A DNA stretch of 64,000 bases from the NCBI GenBank assembly GCA_003265975.1, contig QFBU01000003.1, forward strand, positions 9,811 to 73,810, written 5' to 3'. How positions within the stretch are numbered: position 1 is the stretch's first letter; every line of letters begins with the position of its first letter. Positions 43,349 to 52,554 of the stretch are shown piece after piece. The DNA comes from Candidatus Marinamargulisbacteria bacterium SCGC AAA071-K20 (GTDB taxonomy: Bacteria > Margulisbacteria > Marinamargulisbacteria > GCA-2716485 > AAA071-K20). The notes under the pieces were generated by a model. That model was not told the origin of the DNA and searched no databases. It was given only the letters and a program-made list of their open reading frames with translations. The position numbers and the translations under genes were made by a program.

Positions 43349-44701
43349 TTATATTTTAGGTATACTTTGCATTGGAGGGATGAAAATGGGCGGGGCTTTT
43401 ATTATTATTCTTTCTTTTATGTAGATGTATCCAGTTCCACCTAGAGGAATAGGGATGTGGTTTTTATAGGTATATGTAATCCCAATAGTGTCGTCACCAA
43501 TTTTGATTTTTTTCTGTACTAAGTAATAGTTTTTACTGCCGTCGTAAACATGGTATTTAATTTCTAAGTGTTTGTGCTGATGGCTTATTTCTTGTTCTAA
43601 GTCCCCGTCTTCTTTTTCATGTGAGTGTATAACTCGATTAGAATGCCAAGCTCCTAATACTAATTTTTCATAATCAACATTGTTCTGCTTCTCGGATATA
43701 TTTACTAATACGGCATTTTTTCTGAAGGTTCCTGTTATTCGTCTTATCTTTCCCTGTTTTAATCTAAACTTAAGATATTCAGACTCATTGTCGTCATTTA
43801 AATTGTCTCCCTTTATACTTACAACCCCAGTGCTTAGATTGTAACTTAAGTGAAATGTTTTTATGTTTTTCTCAAGATGAAATAGTTTAAGAGTTAGTTG
43901 AACTTTTTTGTATTTTTGAACTTTTGTGTTTGGAAGTAACATTACTTTTATAATCCCTTTAGGGAGTCGGTTGTTTATAATCTCAGAATATAAAATGACT
44001 TCAACAATGTTTGTATGAACCAAATTTGAAACATCACAAGTTTGAGGTAGTAAATGCCATCGATTTCCAATGGTTAATGGGGGTGCCGCATGTACAGAAA
44101 AAATATTGTGGATTCTGTCTAAATACACTTCCATAACATCTTCAAGTCCTTCTTTATATAAGGAGGCTTCTTTTGCTAAAAATCCTTTTATAGCCATTTC
44201 ATTATCTAGAAAACTTTCTAGGGCTTCCTCTGATCCTGTCTTTGCGTGTAATAGTTTTAAAACCTCGTCATCTTCTAATCTGGTCCTAAGTTCTGTGATC
44301 ATTAATGTTAGAAGCTCAAAAAGCTTGTGTGTGTCAAATACTTGGTCTAAATATGAGTTTTTTATAATGGTGTTAATCTGGTAATTAGTGATAGATCCTA
44401 ATTGCTTTACATTAGTATTTATTTCTCCGTTCGAAAGCCGTTGTACAAACTCCATTAGTTTTTGTGAATTAAGGTCAGACACTTCAAATTCTCCAGAAAA
44501 ATATGTGAGAAGGGTGTCTAGGCTTAAAAAATGCTTCATACTCTCAAATTTCATTTGTTCAAATGTGAGATATTGAGTTGCCAGGTCGCCATGTAAGAAA
44601 ATATCAGTACGAATAGGGCTAATTAACGAACTTAGTTTGGCATGTTGTCTAACAGGCGGTGGTGGCGTAGTTGACGGTAAGTTAACGTTGAATTCTACCA
44701 T
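43349..44701 (-). CDS. Unrecognised 450-residue cytoplasmic protein
   Basis: I do not recognise a family. There is no signal peptide or membrane helix. The N-terminus carries a short proline stretch (STTPPPPVRQ). Residues about 50-210 are mainly helical and acidic (EVLKLLHAKTGSEEALESFL). From about 215 the sequence is beta-rich (HTNIVEVILYSEIINNRLP, KKVQLTLKLFHLEKN, LEIKYHVYDGSKNYYLVQ), ending in proline-rich PPIFIPPMQSIPKI. It stands alone, facing the giant gene and tRNA-Asn. It is intact and of normal composition, so it is likely a real, lineage-specific gene. Confidence 0.75.
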   Translation of the reverse strand: MVEFNVNLPSTTPPPPVRQHAKLSSLISPIRTDIFLHGDLATQYLTFEQMKFESMKHFLSLDTLLTYFSGEFEVSDLNSQKLMEFVQRLSNGEINTNVKQLGSITNYQINTIIKNSYLDQVFDTHKLFELLTLMITELRTRLEDDEVLKLLHAKTGSEEALESFLDNEMAIKGFLAKEASLYKEGLEDVMEVYLDRIHNIFSVHAAPPLTIGNRWHLLPQTCDVSNLVHTNIVEVILYSEIINNRLPKGIIKVMLLPNTKVQKYKKVQLTLKLFHLEKNIKTFHLSYNLSTGVVSIKGDNLNDDNESEYLKFRLKQGKIRRITGTFRKNAVLVNISEKQNNVDYEKLVLGAWHSNRVIHSHEKEDGDLEQEISHQHKHLEIKYHVYDGSKNYYLVQKKIKIGDDTIGITYTYKNHIPIPLGGTGYIYIKERIIIKAPPIFIPPMQSIPKI

Positions 44702-44857
44702 TTTATTTTGCTTGGGGGTTGTATGTCTCGTATAGGACTGATCAATTTTCTTGTCATGGTATGTTAAGTCTCCAATCTAATGAAAAAATTGTAGCACAGG
44801 AAGACTTTTTTGTGTTAATATCCTCAAACTTATTTTAAGTGAAGTGGGTTGTTTTAG

Positions 44858-46039
44858 ATGAATAAAATTTTATTAATTGGGGCTGGTGCGGCGGGTTCAG
44901 TTGTCGCCAAAAAATGCTTGCAACTACCAGATATTTTTTCAAGGCTACATATAGCCAGTAGAACACTTTCTAAGTGTCGTAAACTTCAAGACCTTTCACC
45001 CCATACAATTTCAATTTCTCAACTGGATGCAGACTGTACAGATACTGTTTATGACCTTATTAAAGAGCAGTCGCCTAACTTAGTTATTAATATGGCCTTA
45101 CCGTATCAGGATATTTCAATAATGAAAGCGTGCCTGAAGGCTGGCGTTAACTATTTAGATACAGCTAACTACGAACCTAAAGACGAGGCCAAGTTTTGCT
45201 ATAAATGGCAGTGGGATTTTCACGAGAAATTTAAAGAAGCCGGACTTACCGCATTATTAGGATCAGGGTTTGATCCTGGCGTGACTAATGTTTTTTGCGC
45301 GTATGCTCAAAAAGAATATTTTGACACAATAGAAACCATCGATATTTTAGATTGTAACGCTGGAGATCATGGTCACCCGTTTGCCACAAACTTTAATCCT
45401 GAAATTAATATTAGAGAAATTACTCAACGTGGAAAATATTGGGATAATGGGAAATGGATAGAAACTGACCCATTAAGCCAAAGCCGATTGTTTGACTTTC
45501 CTGAAGTAGGGGAGAAAAAAGCGTACTTAATGTATCACGAAGAAATTGAGTCGCTCGCTAAAAATATTAAAGGTGTTGAGACCATTAGGTTTTGGATGAC
45601 TTTTTCTGAAGAGTATTTAACTCACTTAAAAGTTCTCCAAAATGTTGGAATGACCCGAATTGATACTGTTAAGTTTAACGGACAAGACATCGTCCCCTTA
45701 CAGTTTTTAAAGGAAGTCTTACCCGAACCCTCAAGTTTAGGCGAAAACTATCAAGGAAAAACCTGTATTGGTTGCTTAATCAAAGGTAAAAAAGACGGAC
45801 AAGACAAAACTATATTTATATACAATATTTGTGATCATCAAGACTGCTATAAAGAAGTTCAATCTCAGGCTGTTTCTTACACAACTGGAGTACCTGCAAT
45901 GATTGGCGCCAAACTATTATTAGAGGGCACTTGGAATAAACCAGGGACCATAAATATTGAAGAATTTGATCCTACCCCTTTTATGGACGCTCTTAATAAG
46001 TATGGCCTTCCTTGGAAAGTAATTGAGTATGGATCTTAG
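44858..46039 (+). CDS. Carboxynorspermidine dehydrogenase (saccharopine dehydrogenase family)
   Basis: This 393-residue NAD(P)-binding enzyme opens with the Rossmann motif LLIGAGAAGSVVAKK and follows with HIASRTLSKC, VINMALPYQD, YLDTANYEPKDEAKF and LGSGFDPGVTNVFCAYA, the pattern of carboxynorspermidine synthase (LYS1-like). It condenses aspartate semialdehyde with a diamine to give carboxy(nor)spermidine. The next gene, overlapping by 11 nt, is the matching decarboxylase, which fixes the assignment better than sequence alone. Whether spermidine or norspermidine is made depends on the diamine available. Confidence 0.88.
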   Translation: MNKILLIGAGAAGSVVAKKCLQLPDIFSRLHIASRTLSKCRKLQDLSPHTISISQLDADCTDTVYDLIKEQSPNLVINMALPYQDISIMKACLKAGVNYLDTANYEPKDEAKFCYKWQWDFHEKFKEAGLTALLGSGFDPGVTNVFCAYAQKEYFDTIETIDILDCNAGDHGHPFATNFNPEINIREITQRGKYWDNGKWIETDPLSQSRLFDFPEVGEKKAYLMYHEEIESLAKNIKGVETIRFWMTFSEEYLTHLKVLQNVGMTRIDTVKFNGQDIVPLQFLKEVLPEPSSLGENYQGKTCIGCLIKGKKDGQDKTIFIYNICDHQDCYKEVQSQAVSYTTGVPAMIGAKLLLEGTWNKPGTINIEEFDPTPFMDALNKYGLPWKVIEYGS

Positions 46040-47156
46040 TAAAGTAAACACGCCGGCCTATGTGATAGACGAATCGGTATTAGAAAATAACTTAAAAATA
46101 TTTAAGTCCATAGAAACGGCTACTGGTTGTCGAGTATTACTTGCTACAAAGGCTTTTTCTATGTACACAGTTTATCCATTAATATCAAAGTACTTATCTG
46201 GAACCACTAATAGTTCTTACCACGAGGCAAAATTGTCGTCAGAAGAGTTTGGTAAGTCTACTCATATTTATGCCCCTGCTTTTGACCCAGATACTTTTAA
46301 AAAAGCATGCAAAATTTGTGACACTATTAGTTTCAACTCCTTATCTGAATGGCATCGTTATAGAGATCTAATCCCAAAAACCACTAAAATTGGTTTAAGA
46401 CTAAATCCTCAACATGTAGAGGTAAGTCATAAAATGTACTCACCTTGCCAACCTGGCTCACGGTTTGGTGTGTTGAAGAAGCACCTTCAAGACGATGATA
46501 TTTCTGGCGTGGATGGCGTTTTGATTCATGCTCTATGTGGCAACAATGAAGACTCATTAGAGCGTTTGATTGTTGCTATTGAAGACCAGTTTTCAGACAC
46601 AATTTCTAAAGATCATATCAAATGGGTCAATTTAGGCGGCGGACATATGATTACTCGAAAGGGCTATGATGTCGATAAATGTTGCGAATTAATTAACCGA
46701 TTTCAAGATAAGTATAATGTTCAGATTATTTTAGAGCCTGGGGAGTCGGTTGTACTCAATGCCGGTGTATTAGTATGTAAAGTACTAGATATAGTCGAAA
46801 ATAGTATGGATATCGCTATAATAGACACGTCTGCGGCTGCTCATATGCCCGATGTTATTGAAATGCCGTATGTACCGGAGTTAAAGGGGGCCTCAAAAGA
46901 GAATCGTGAAAACTCTCATAGATATCGTTTGGGAGGTAATACCTGCTTGTCAGGGGATATTATAGGTGAATATTCGTTTGATGCACCTTTAAATATTGGA
47001 GATAAGCTTGTGTTTGAAGATATGGCTCAATATACGATGGTTAAGAATACTACTTTTAATGGAGTGAACTTACCGTCTATTTATATTTATAAACAAGATG
47101 GGGTATTAGAACTTGTTAAATCTTTTGGGTTTGATGATTTTAAAAGGCGGGTTTAA
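46029..47156 (+). CDS. nspC: Carboxynorspermidine decarboxylase
   Basis: This PLP enzyme of the alanine-racemase-like fold decarboxylates carboxy(nor)spermidine to (nor)spermidine. The start is taken as MDLSKVNTPAYVID at 46029; an upstream in-frame TTG is less likely. Motifs: VLLATKAFSMYTVYPLI (PLP lysine in ATKAF), GLRLNPQHVEVSH, GVLIHALCGN, WVNLGGGHMITRKGYD, ILEPGESVV, and the catalytic-site GNTCLSGD near the C-terminus. The gene overlaps the dehydrogenase, forming a two-gene polyamine unit. A third enzyme, which supplies diaminopropane, is not seen here. Confidence 0.92.
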   Translation: MDLSKVNTPAYVIDESVLENNLKIFKSIETATGCRVLLATKAFSMYTVYPLISKYLSGTTNSSYHEAKLSSEEFGKSTHIYAPAFDPDTFKKACKICDTISFNSLSEWHRYRDLIPKTTKIGLRLNPQHVEVSHKMYSPCQPGSRFGVLKKHLQDDDISGVDGVLIHALCGNNEDSLERLIVAIEDQFSDTISKDHIKWVNLGGGHMITRKGYDVDKCCELINRFQDKYNVQIILEPGESVVLNAGVLVCKVLDIVENSMDIAIIDTSAAAHMPDVIEMPYVPELKGASKENRENSHRYRLGGNTCLSGDIIGEYSFDAPLNIGDKLVFEDMAQYTMVKNTTFNGVNLPSIYIYKQDGVLELVKSFGFDDFKRRV

Positions 47157-47224
47157 ATCCAATTTAAACTTTGAAATATATCCTAAATTTATCCGATAAC
47201 TTATTGTATGTGTAAGGACTGATA

Positions 47225-50200
47225 ATGAATTTACTGGTAACTATTTTTATTTTTTTATACTTCTCAACGATGTGCTTTTCGACACCCATGGCTTCGTTTT
47301 CTCGAAAATTAGTAAAAGAAGGTCATGGATCAGCCGCCATTAAAGGTCAGTTACAACCAAGCTTTGTTAAAGGAAGATTGTCTTTCTCTGGATCAGACAA
47401 TGAAGCTATAGTTGATGCCTATATCCAGTCTTTTCATTCCACTAACGATACGTCTTCAAGCCTAACGGGTCGACATGTTCAGTCACAACTCCGATCTATT
47501 AAAGTAACCAAGGAGTTTAATGACTCTATTAGTGGAAATGATGTCTTACGTGTGTCTCAACAAATTAATCAAATACCTATATTTGGTAGCGATATTAGTG
47601 TTCAACTAGACTCTCAAAAAAAAGTAGTACTCTCTTCCGGCAAAATATACTCGTTTGACTCAGTGCCTACCGCTCCACAATTGTCTAAGTCTGAAGCTAA
47701 AAAGATTGCTAAAGCTCATCTTAAAAAGGGCGAGTACAATTTTGAGTCTATTCAATTAGTGTATGAGATTAAGCATAATCACCCATACTTAACGTGGTTA
47801 GTGGTGAGTAAAACTCAACTGTCAAAGTGGCATGTGTTTGTAGATTCCATTTCAGGACGAGTAGTTTCGTCGTTTAATGCAATGCCTTATGATTTTTCAG
47901 GTAAAAGTTGGAAAACTTATGTGACAGAAGATAGTTTTGATTTATTGCCTCAGTCTTTAGTATTAGACGGATCTACTGGCAGTACTATCAATCAAACAGT
48001 TACAAATTTACACAATAATGTGTCTCAGACTTTAGATTATTTTTATGATACTTTTGGACGTCGAAGTTATGATAATTCTGGAGCGATTGTTAAGTCTGTT
48101 CTAATCGAAAACGTTGTTTTTGAAAATGCTTATTGGGACTCAAGCCAACTTGTTTTTGGGTCAGGCAATGGGACAACGATTGGTCCTTTTAGTGTGTTGG
48201 ATATTACCGCTCACGAATTAGGTCACGCTGTTACAACGTATACGTCAAACTTAGTGTACAGAAATCAGTCGGGGGCTTTAAACGAGTCTTTGAGCGATGT
48301 TTGGGGTGTGATGGTGGACAGAGAAGACTGGATTATTGGGGAAGATCTCTCTTTAATAAACGGCCAAGCTCTTTTTATTCGCTCGTTTGAAGAGCCCTCC
48401 ATTGGTGGACAACCCTCACATATGTCTAATTTTATTAATACCGAAGAAGACAATGGCGGTGTTCATACTAATAGTGGCATCATTAATCATGCCTTTTATA
48501 AATTAGCCTCGAGTATTGGAAAATCGAAATCTGAACAACTGTTTTATAGAGCTAATGACATTTACTTTGTGTCTGACACCCAATTTATGGATGCTCGCTT
48601 TGGGCTTGTTCAATCAGCAATAGATTTGTATTCGGACTCTAGTGCAGAAGTAGCATCCGTTCGAGCTGCTTTTGATTTTGTCGGGATTCAACCTAGCAAT
48701 ATTATTGATGTCTCTAATTTGACTCCAACATTTGTGCCTGACCCACAATCAACTCCTCATAACTACGAAAATGACTCTACATATACTTTTACTTTCACTC
48801 AGCGTGGCGCGATTGCTATGAAAGTTCACTTTGAAAATTTTAATACAGAAGCAGATTGGGATTTTGTAACTATTTTAGATGGAAATAATAATGAAATTAA
48901 AAAATATGACGGTAATTTGGGCGACTTTGAGTCTGTATCGGTTGATGGTGATACCCTAATTGTTAAATTGGAAGCTGATACATTTATTGAAGCGTATGGC
49001 TTTGATATTTCTGGGTATACTTGGTATTCAAATACTAGCGTCTCAGCGTCTGAAAAGTTTGCTACCCTTAATTTTTCTACAGTTCACCCTTATCTCAATA
49101 ATACAGATATTGAAAAAACAATATCTATACCAAATGCAGCTGCTTTTAATTTATCTTTCAGTCGTTTTAATACAGAAACTATTAACGATCAATTAAAAAT
49201 AAAGTCAAGCGATGGACTCACTTTAGCCAGTTACTCTGGCGACTTAAGTAATTTTACATCTAAGTATTTTTTAACTAAGACTGTCGATCTGAATTTTACA
49301 TCTAATTCAAGTGGAACAGAATTCGGGTTTGACTTGTACGGCGCAAATTATTTAGAGGAATCGCCCATAAACTTAAGTCGTATAGTTCTAAACGAGGGGC
49401 AATCTTCTACTGGATTTCAAACAGTTTCAAATAGTAATATTTTTGAAGTACTTGCTGAGGTAAATGGGGTTAGTGCCATTATTAGTGAATTAGTAATTTC
49501 AGGCTCACTTGGGACTACAACTCTTAAAAATAATGACGGGGCCTTAAATTTCAATCTTCCTTCTGGGGAGTCTCTAAAAGGATTTCTAAGTTTAATTATA
49601 AATGGTGCTGAATACATCTATCCTTTTTCAGAACTTATAAAATTAGACCTTCCCACAAATGATTTTGGACTTCAAGAAAACTTGTACCAACTAAGTATTT
49701 CGTCTGATCATCCTTATAGCAGCCCAGGTGCTATTCAAGAAACGGTAACAATTAAAGGGGCCGAGTCTATTCGACTTCAGTTTACGTCTTTTTCTACAGA
49801 TGCAAGTGACGTGTTAAATTTAAAAGACAAACAAGGCAACATTATTGCGTCGTATTCAGGGGATTTAGGGGGATTTCTTTCAGACAGAGTCATAGGTGAT
49901 ACCGTTGTCGTTGAGTTTTTGAGTACATCAGGATCCATTTTAAATGGCTTTGATATCAGAGGTGCTTTTTATACTACCGAAACGCCAATTCCTATTGAAA
50001 TTACATCGGCGTCGTTTACTACAGAAGCAGGACTTATTAGTGATTTTATATCTGTAGAAAATCCCAACTTACGTATTCTTTTAAATAGTCGAGTACCTGG
50101 GAGTTTGATAAATAACTTAACGGTACAAGTAATTAATGAATTCGATGACTCTGTTGTACTCACAACTCCCTTCAATAATGCTACTTTTTCTAATGAACTT

Positions 50201-51301
50201 ATTATTCCTATTGCTAAGAACCTACTAGAAAGATTAGGAACTTATCACGCTAAAATAATCATTAGACATGACTTTGGGGACCAATTTTTGCTGAGCGAGT
50301 CGTTCCAATATTTTACTCTTCCAAATAATAAATATAATATTCCTCAATTTTCAGTAGGCTATTCGTATAAAGGGCCTAGGTCATATACCAGCTCAGACAG
50401 CTTAAACAAGCAAATTCAAATAGATGATGCAAAAGGAATTCAAATTCAATTTCAAAACTTTAACTTGAAGTCGGGTGATACTGTTTATGTAACAAGTACG
50501 AGTGGCGGAAAAGAAAAACGGCAGGCTTACTCTGGAAATAAAGGGACCTTTTTGTCGGATGTGTTTTTTGGCGACACCATAGATATAACATTTACACCTA
50601 GCGGTAGTGGCGCTTTTTCTGTAAATGGTGATGATTATGGTTTCTCTATTTTAGATGTATATTATATGAATGTGGTTCCTGTTAGCGTAGAGTCTGTTCA
50701 AGCGAATACCGGTTTATTAGATACCCCCAATAAAAACATTGAAAGTCCACTATATTTTGAGGTTAATTTAGACATAATTGACCAGGAAGTAACTAATACT
50801 CAGTACCTAGCCATCATAAATGAGGCTTCTGGCAAAAGAGAGTTTTATAAAGCTAAAACGAATAGTAGCCGATCAACTACTCAATACACTCTTGATGAGG
50901 AGTTAACAAAAAATGTTACCTACCACGCCGAAGTTGGTTTAACGCAAGACTTTGGAGTTTCTTACTATATAAGTCCCACATTTCTAATTTATGAAGCGTT
51001 TAAAATAAGTAATTTATTAAATGGTCCTAATCCAGTTGACCCATTTACAGACACCGTTAAGTTTCAGTTTTTTTCTAATGATACGGGAACTTATGAATAC
51101 AGAATTTATAGTATTAGTGGCGAAGAACTGAAAGTAGAAACGGGGGACATTACTATTGGCTTTAACTCTCTGACTTGGACTGTATTTAACGACTATAACG
51201 AAATGCTAGCTAATGGTGTTTATATTGGCTATTTTAAATTTGAGTCTAATGATGGACAGATTATTACTGATAAACTGAAAATTGCGGTGTTTAAACGATG
51301 A
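47225..51301 (+). CDS. Secreted M4 (thermolysin-type) metalloprotease with CUB-like repeats and FlgD-like tail
   Basis: This 1,358-residue exported protease has a signal peptide (about residues 1-19), then FTP/PepSY-type propeptide (QINQIPIFGSDISVQ), then the M4 catalytic domain. Zinc site HELGH has H330, E331 and H334, and the third ligand E354 stands in NESLSD. The GVHTNSGIINHAFYKLA block carries the downstream catalytic His. Four CUB-like repeats follow (about 500-600, 610-710, 820-915, 1035-1155), each with a YSGDLG-type or YDGNLG-type turn. The C-terminal 100 residues have the FlgD Ig-like/sorting-domain pattern (YRIYSISGEE, ANGVYIGYFKF). The last codons overlap the PorV-like gene (ATGA). 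The Shine-Dalgarno is AAGGAC. Confidence 0.9.
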   Translation: MNLLVTIFIFLYFSTMCFSTPMASFSRKLVKEGHGSAAIKGQLQPSFVKGRLSFSGSDNEAIVDAYIQSFHSTNDTSSSLTGRHVQSQLRSIKVTKEFNDSISGNDVLRVSQQINQIPIFGSDISVQLDSQKKVVLSSGKIYSFDSVPTAPQLSKSEAKKIAKAHLKKGEYNFESIQLVYEIKHNHPYLTWLVVSKTQLSKWHVFVDSISGRVVSSFNAMPYDFSGKSWKTYVTEDSFDLLPQSLVLDGSTGSTINQTVTNLHNNVSQTLDYFYDTFGRRSYDNSGAIVKSVLIENVVFENAYWDSSQLVFGSGNGTTIGPFSVLDITAHELGHAVTTYTSNLVYRNQSGALNESLSDVWGVMVDREDWIIGEDLSLINGQALFIRSFEEPSIGGQPSHMSNFINTEEDNGGVHTNSGIINHAFYKLASSIGKSKSEQLFYRANDIYFVSDTQFMDARFGLVQSAIDLYSDSSAEVASVRAAFDFVGIQPSNIIDVSNLTPTFVPDPQSTPHNYENDSTYTFTFTQRGAIAMKVHFENFNTEADWDFVTILDGNNNEIKKYDGNLGDFESVSVDGDTLIVKLEADTFIEAYGFDISGYTWYSNTSVSASEKFATLNFSTVHPYLNNTDIEKTISIPNAAAFNLSFSRFNTETINDQLKIKSSDGLTLASYSGDLSNFTSKYFLTKTVDLNFTSNSSGTEFGFDLYGANYLEESPINLSRIVLNEGQSSTGFQTVSNSNIFEVLAEVNGVSAIISELVISGSLGTTTLKNNDGALNFNLPSGESLKGFLSLIINGAEYIYPFSELIKLDLPTNDFGLQENLYQLSISSDHPYSSPGAIQETVTIKGAESIRLQFTSFSTDASDVLNLKDKQGNIIASYSGDLGGFLSDRVIGDTVVVEFLSTSGSILNGFDIRGAFYTTETPIPIEITSASFTTEAGLISDFISVENPNLRILLNSRVPGSLINNLTVQVINEFDDSVVLTTPFNNATFSNELIIPIAKNLLERLGTYHAKIIIRHDFGDQFLLSESFQYFTLPNNKYNIPQFSVGYSYKGPRSYTSSDSLNKQIQIDDAKGIQIQFQNFNLKSGDTVYVTSTSGGKEKRQAYSGNKGTFLSDVFFGDTIDITFTPSGSGAFSVNGDDYGFSILDVYYMNVVPVSVESVQANTGLLDTPNKNIESPLYFEVNLDIIDQEVTNTQYLAIINEASGKREFYKAKTNSSRSTTQYTLDEELTKNVTYHAEVGLTQDFGVSYYISPTFLIYEAFKISNLLNGPNPVDPFTDTVKFQFFSNDTGTYEYRIYSISGEELKVETGDITIGFNSLTWTVFNDYNEMLANGVYIGYFKFESNDGQIITDKLKIAVFKR

Positions 51302-52539
51302 GAATTTTAACTGCTTTTATTATTGTTTTGAGTTTAAGCGTCCCCGTATTTTCAGAAAGTAATGCGGGGGCTTATGTAGAAAAAGCACATAGTCCAAGAG
51401 TGACGGCCTTAGGCTATGCTTTTGCAGGTCTTGCAGATGATGGGTCTAGTTTATTTACAAATCCAGCGGGGCTAAGTTTGTCTTCTAAACTCAGTTTTCA
51501 AATAACAAACTACAGTGCTTTTGAGACAGATTACATGAACATGATGTTTAATTACCGAATTAAAAAACTGACGATTGCTCTCGGCATGATAAGAGCCGAA
51601 GTGTCTGAAATTGAAGAAGTTATTGAGCATTCATTTTTTTCTGGATTCTATCAAAAAACAGGTAATGTTTTTGACTATCAAGCACGAGCGGCCTATTTAG
51701 GACTGGCGTTTAAACCTATAGAAAAATTGTCTATTGGGACTGCAGTAAAATTTATTGAAGAAGAGTTTTCTAGTTATGGGTCGGGTGGCGGCGTTGGCGT
51801 TGACTTAGGCGTACTTCTTGACTTTAAAGTGCAGCGATTTGGTGTGAGTCTCTTGAACGTGGCTCCAACTAAAATTGAATGGGACAGTGTGACGGAAGAA
51901 ATTCCTAGAATAATTAAATTGGGGACAAGTTCTCATTTATTTGATAATCGATTAATTATTAGTATAGAGGGCGAAAAGAAGCAGGGAAGAGATCTTACTC
52001 CTCATGCGGGAGTAGAGTGGTGGGCATTACGTTCGGCTGCACTCAGAGCCGGAATAGATGGCGGTCAATTAAGTTTAGGGACCGGTTTAAAATTATTTAG
52101 ACTTAAACTGAACATGTCGTATACCCAATTGGATGAGTTTATTGATGATACGATATATAAATTTGAGATAGGATATGATTTGATAGCTCAAAAAAAACCT
52201 CAAAAGAAAGCTGAGGTTAAACCTGTTACTGACTATTATCCATATGTCGATAATACCATTCCAGACGTACAAAAAATATATTTTCCTCCACATAAATTTA
52301 AGACAGAGTTAAAACAAATTACAAGCATTTCACTCGCTCAAAAAACGATGATTTTAAAAGGATCTGGAGAAAACATTGAGACTTTATTCATAGACAATGT
52401 GGAGGTTACTATTGGACCAGAGAATAACTTCTCATATCTTAAGACATTGTCTAATGAGAAAAGCTTTGTCGTAAAATTTAGAGTGATTGGTAAAGACGGA
52501 ATAAAAGAAACTATTACCAAGTTTTTTATTCGAAAATAG
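51298..52539 (+). CDS. PorV/UPF0164-type outer-membrane beta-barrel protein
   Basis: This 413-residue outer-membrane protein has a signal peptide (MRILTAFIIVLSLSVPVFS) and the PorV/PorQ N-terminal pattern SPRVTALGYAFAGLADDG, FTNPAGLS. Alternating beta strands typical of an FadL-like barrel run to about residue 290. A linker and an Ig-like C-terminal domain follow (MILKGSGENIETLFIDNVEV), which is not part of classical PorV. It is translationally coupled (ATGA) to the M4 protease, whose C-terminal domain resembles sorting domains. In Bacteroidota PorV carries such cargo to the surface; a similar partnership here is inference. Confidence 0.8.
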   Translation: MRILTAFIIVLSLSVPVFSESNAGAYVEKAHSPRVTALGYAFAGLADDGSSLFTNPAGLSLSSKLSFQITNYSAFETDYMNMMFNYRIKKLTIALGMIRAEVSEIEEVIEHSFFSGFYQKTGNVFDYQARAAYLGLAFKPIEKLSIGTAVKFIEEEFSSYGSGGGVGVDLGVLLDFKVQRFGVSLLNVAPTKIEWDSVTEEIPRIIKLGTSSHLFDNRLIISIEGEKKQGRDLTPHAGVEWWALRSAALRAGIDGGQLSLGTGLKLFRLKLNMSYTQLDEFIDDTIYKFEIGYDLIAQKKPQKKAEVKPVTDYYPYVDNTIPDVQKIYFPPHKFKTELKQITSISLAQKTMILKGSGENIETLFIDNVEVTIGPENNFSYLKTLSNEKSFVVKFRVIGKDGIKETITKFFIRK

Positions 52540-52554
52540 GGGAGTGGCCTTTGT

